The notes beneath the pieces were generated by a model, which saw only the letters and a program-made list of their open reading frames with translations, did no database searches and had not been told where the DNA came from. Position numbers and translations under genes: made by a program. This document shows, piece after piece, positions 63,852 through 64,000 of a DNA stretch of 64,000 nucleotides. Every line of letters starts with the position of its first letter. The stretch's first letter is position 1. The stretch is from Roseimaritima ulvae (GTDB taxonomy: Bacteria > Planctomycetota > Planctomycetia > Pirellulales > Pirellulaceae), in the NCBI RefSeq assembly GCF_008065135.1, contig NZ_CP042914.1:3162001-3226000 (forward strand). Direction: 5' to 3'.

Positions 63852-64000
63852 TTAGGTGTCGACGGAGGTGGGCAGGTAGCGGCTCATTCGAGGTGCGTAA
63901 CCCAGCATTGTGGTTATGTATCGACTCAGCAGCGGTCGCAGTTCGCCGTATATTTTTTCGGCAACGGTTTCCGGGCGGATTGCTTCGGGGCTGAGTAAAA
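63852..64000 (-). CDS. Unidentified protein, C-terminal fragment (partial)
   Basis: The minus-strand frame is open from the window edge to TAA at 63852-63854 and encodes LLSPEAIRPETVAEKIYGEL, then RPLLSRYITTMLGYAPRMSR and YLPTSVDT. It looks like the regular C-terminus of a real protein. I do not recognise the family. It ends 26 bases before the start of the BamD-like gene and may be the first gene of that operon. Confidence 0.5.
   Translation of the reverse strand, partial: LLSPEAIRPETVAEKIYGELRPLLSRYITTMLGYAPRMSRYLPTSVDT

Overview
The window looks like chromosomal DNA of a GC-rich planctomycete, most likely of the Pirellulaceae (Rhodopirellula or Roseimaritima type). This is inferred from family content: a DUF1559 pilin-like protein, PQQ-propeller and NHL secreted proteins, a Ser/Thr kinase with a zinc-ribbon N-terminus, LptE and BamD-like envelope lipoproteins, many Planctomycetes-type hypothetical proteins, and several families of short interspersed palindromic repeats between genes. 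No rRNA, tRNA, CRISPR array, transposase or prophage was seen. Almost all of the sequence is coding, on both strands, in short operons with 1-12 bp overlaps.

Layout. 1-638: start of a PQQ-propeller protein that leaves the window. 814-1494: DUF2293 protein. 1725-6602: three-gene redox operon (cyclic-nucleotide-binding ferredoxin, membrane bis-His protein, decahaem cytochrome c). 6806-7255: mscL. 7390-12794: four overlapping genes of an ABC-2 exporter. 12759-16494: DUF1294 protein, YbgC-type thioesterase, a Sua5/arginine-phosphatase fusion followed by rpiB, and an NHL protein. 16662-17074: remains of a PP2C phosphatase gene. 17085-21419: small protein, HEAT-like protein and HerA-like ATPase. 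21647-25661: esterase, then rimO-pgsA-CPBP protease on the minus strand. 25911-27914: ligA. 28044-30407: double hydrolase. 30559-34397: kinase and DUF1559 protein. 34858-36130: two small hypotheticals. 36269-39288: Gfo/Idh/MocA oxidoreductase, ispD and two membrane proteins. 39398-41329: hemB and two secreted proteins. 41679-46163: type IIA topoisomerase A and B subunits. 46397-50167: histidine kinase, small protein and HEAT-repeat pair. 50518-52265: small protein, TatD hydrolase and membrane protein. 52285-55833: transglutaminase, lipoprotein, alpha/beta hydrolase and class IV aminotransferase. 56260-59281: SDR, rsmD and cyclophilin-like protein. 59512-61356: secreted acidic repeat protein. 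61978-64000: lptE, a BamD-like lipoprotein and the end of one more gene.

How the genes fit together. Housekeeping functions are well represented: DNA ligation, topology, isoprenoid (ispD), haem (hemB), phospholipid (pgsA), tRNA t6A (Sua5), ribosome modification (rimO, rsmD) and outer-membrane assembly (lptE, BamD-like). The least explained parts are the 1725-6602 redox module, the fused Sua5-arginine phosphatase next to rpiB (the same gene order as ywlC-ywlE-ywlF in Bacillus subtilis), and the interspersed repeats. Many of those repeats lie against stop codons, and one family forms two opposed arrays with an exact 34-bp period at 61587-61977. I found no defence system or biosynthetic cluster that I could call new with confidence. 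The redox module and the 34-bp repeat arrays are the best candidates for undescribed biology.
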